DNA of 64,000 nt from Litoribrevibacter euphylliae (lineage in GTDB: Bacteria; Pseudomonadota; Gammaproteobacteria; Pseudomonadales; Litoribrevibacteraceae). Positions 62,723 through 64,000 of this stretch are shown piece after piece; within the stretch, counting starts at the first letter, position 1; each line of letters opens with the position of its first letter. Below the pieces are notes generated by a model. That model saw nothing but the letters and a program-made list of their open reading frames with translations, had not been told where the DNA came from and did not search any database. The DNA lies in NCBI RefSeq assembly GCF_042646085.1, contig NZ_JBHRSZ010000002.1, positions 806,001 to 870,000 of the forward strand, in the 5' to 3' direction. Position numbers and translations under genes: made by a program.

Positions 62723-63379
62723 TTAGCCTTTAAGCGCTGACATAACTCGATCACGGATCTCAGCAACTTCACCCACACCAGTAACTTTGTGGATCTGCGG
62801 CGCATTAGCTTCACCAGAAGCAGCCCAATCAGAGTAATAAGTTACTAAAGGTTTGGTTTGGTCGTGATAAATCGCAAGGCGCTTACGTACTGTTGCTTCT
62901 TGGTCATCGTCACGTTGCATCAGAGGTTCACCCGTTTCATCATCCTTGCCTTCTTCTTTAGGCGGATTATAAATCGTGTGATAAACACGGCCAGAAGCCT
63001 CATGAATACGACGACCGCTCATACGCTTCACAATTTCTTCGTCGTCAACATCAATCTCCAATACGTGATCAATGCTTACGCCTGCTTGCTTCATTGCTTC
63101 AGCTTGAGGAATTGTGCGAGGGAAACCATCGAACAAGAAACCGTTTTTACAATCTTCTTGTTGAATACGCTCTTCCACTAGAGCGATGATGATGTCATCA
63201 GATACCAGACCACCAGTTTCCATGACTTCTTTTACTTTAAGGCCTAATGGTGTTCCAGCTTTAACCGCTGCACGCAACATATCACCGGTAGAAATCTGAG
63301 GAATACCAAACTCTTTAGTAATATTTTGCGCCTGAGTTCCTTTACCCGCGCCTGGTGCGCCTAACAAAATGACTCGCAT
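62723..63379 (-). CDS. adk: adenylate kinase
   Basis: Adk interconverts 2 ADP with ATP and AMP. The 218 residues are the long form: P-loop LLGAPGAGKGTQAQ near residues 5-18, STGDMLRAAVKAGTPLG, FLFDGFPRTIPQAEAM and a full LID region starting RRIHEASGRVYHTIYNPP. The LID lacks the four zinc cysteines, as in most Gram-negatives. AGGGGAA lies before the ATG, and a TATAAT hexamer on the minus strand (plus 63414-63419) is a likely -10 element. Confidence 0.98.
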   Translation of the reverse strand: MRVILLGAPGAGKGTQAQNITKEFGIPQISTGDMLRAAVKAGTPLGLKVKEVMETGGLVSDDIIIALVEERIQQEDCKNGFLFDGFPRTIPQAEAMKQAGVSIDHVLEIDVDDEEIVKRMSGRRIHEASGRVYHTIYNPPKEEGKDDETGEPLMQRDDDQEATVRKRLAIYHDQTKPLVTYYSDWAASGEANAPQIHKVTGVGEVAEIRDRVMSALKG

Positions 63380-63710
63380 AGAGTTCCCCTAGTTAGATAT
63401 AAAATTGGCAGGAATTATAGGTCTTTATAACCCTAGAAGCTAGTCGGCCAACCCCATTAGCTTGTTTTACATGAGCTGACTCAATCTTTGATAATTTAAG
63501 GATTCGCCACTTTCGGTAAAGAGGCACCTTCAATTTGCTACTTTTCGCTTACAAATCCCAACGATTGTTACCAATCTATACATTTTAAGCATCAATTTTG
63601 ATTTCCGGATCCGGACTTTGAACTAAACTTTTTATTGAAGAGCAGCGAATCATAGAGTTCGATCTCTTACATCTCGAAAAGGAAGGAATCACGATAAGGT
63701 AGGTGTATTT
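63380..63710. other. intergenic region between divergent adk and the right-edge gene
   Basis: This 331-base stretch has no convincing gene. It holds the probable adk -10 (63414-63419) and a perfect 12-base palindrome TCCGGATCCGGA at 63604-63615. The promoter of the right-edge gene was not identified; AGGTAGGTG precedes its ATG as a ribosome site. Confidence 0.5.
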
Positions 63711-64000
63711 ATGAAAAGACTACAATCTCTGCTACAGGAATGGCAGAACCATGCCTCTCAGCAAATGGACGATAAAGAATACTCAGTAAAATTATCCAGG
63801 CAAGACGCTGCTCGTATAAATGCTTTAGCAGATCTTTATCCTAAGCTGGATTCTGAAGACATCATCCGAGAATTATTGCATATTGCACTGGACGAAGTAG
63901 AAGCGTCTCTCCCTTACGTAGCAGGTAAGAAAGTGGTGGCGACGGATGAAGAAGGTGACCCCATTTATGAAGACAGCGGCCTGACACCGCGTTACCTACA
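63711..64000 (+). CDS. conserved hypothetical protein, 5' part (runs off right edge)
   Basis: The first 96 codons of a gene that continues beyond the window. The protein begins MKRLQSLLQEWQNHASQQ and contains VKLSRQDAARINALADLYP, IIRELLHIALDEVEASLPYV and DEEGDPIYEDSGLTPRYL. I recognise this as a small conserved gammaproteobacterial protein sometimes labelled as a pilin-assembly or type 1 pili tip component; that label has no visible support here. The region after residue 20 looks like a ribbon-helix-helix-type arrangement of short helices, so a DNA-binding role is possible (inference only). Confidence 0.7.
   Translation, partial: MKRLQSLLQEWQNHASQQMDDKEYSVKLSRQDAARINALADLYPKLDSEDIIRELLHIALDEVEASLPYVAGKKVVATDEEGDPIYEDSGLTPRYL

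Noticed and set aside
1..64000. Search by eye for tRNA, rRNA, CRISPR arrays, insertion sequences, prophage and defence genes.
   Set aside because: No cloverleaf with a T-arm consensus, no regularly spaced repeats, no transposase or integrase and no restriction or toxin genes were seen; a tRNAscan or CRISPR search would be decisive.

Overview
The window is a chromosomal core segment of a gammaproteobacterium. Gene order closely follows the Pseudomonas/Oceanospirillales pattern: recA-pncC-mutS-fdxA-rpoS-nlpD-pcm-surE-truD-ispF-ispD-ftsB-eno-kdsA-pyrG-tilS-accA-dnaE-rnhB-lpxBA-fabZ-lpxD-skp-bamA-rseP-dxr-cdsA-uppS-frr-pyrH-tsf-rpsB-map-glnD-dapC-yffB-dapD. The fdxA next to mutS, the dapC/dapD types and popT between pcm and nlpD favour a marine Oceanospirillales-like organism. 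The genus cannot be named from the sequence. Base composition looks moderate and even, and almost every ORF is intact. I see no rRNA, tRNA, CRISPR array, insertion sequence, prophage or defence island.

Positions 1-8900 hold the least conventional genes: the 5' part of alaS, a YtoQ-family gene, an EamA-type transporter preceded by what looks like a transcription attenuator, an orphan TonB-like protein, a 59-residue excisionase-like HTH protein, and a LetA/LetB (PqiA/PqiB-like) lipid-transport operon whose tunnel protein has six MCE repeats. Positions 8940-15120 are the DNA repair block: recX, an HtrA-like protease abutting recX, recA with two LexA boxes, pncC with a 60-base N gap, and divergent mutS.

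Positions 15375-24347 carry fdxA, then on the minus strand rpoS, nlpD, popT, pcm, surE, truD, ispF, ispD, ftsB and eno. Positions 24348-48110 are one long minus-strand run of essential genes for LPS precursors (kdsA, lpxA/B/D), fatty acids (accA, fabZ), isoprenoids and lipid carrier (dxr, uppS), phospholipid (cdsA), outer-membrane assembly (skp, bamA, rseP), replication (dnaE, rnhB), nucleotides (pyrG, pyrH) and translation (tilS, frr, tsf, rpsB).

Positions 48392-60096 are on the plus strand: map, glnD, dapC, yffB, dapD, a 1068-residue Ser/Thr-rich Ig-like lipoprotein, dapE and two small uncharacterised genes. Positions 60141-63379 are again minus (rsmJ, uppP, tsaB, adk), followed by a plus-strand gene cut by the right edge.

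The genes converge on envelope construction. KdsA/LpxABD supply lipid A-Kdo; DapC/D/E supply diaminopimelate for peptidoglycan; UppS, UppP and PopT make and recycle the C55-P carrier; Skp/BamA/RseP build and monitor the outer membrane; LetAB probably moves lipids across the periplasm. The most novel-looking signal is the terminator/antiterminator pair upstream of the EamA gene. Next are the six-MCE LetB with its split LetA, the protease-recX coupling, the large lipoprotein and the small genes behind dapE.
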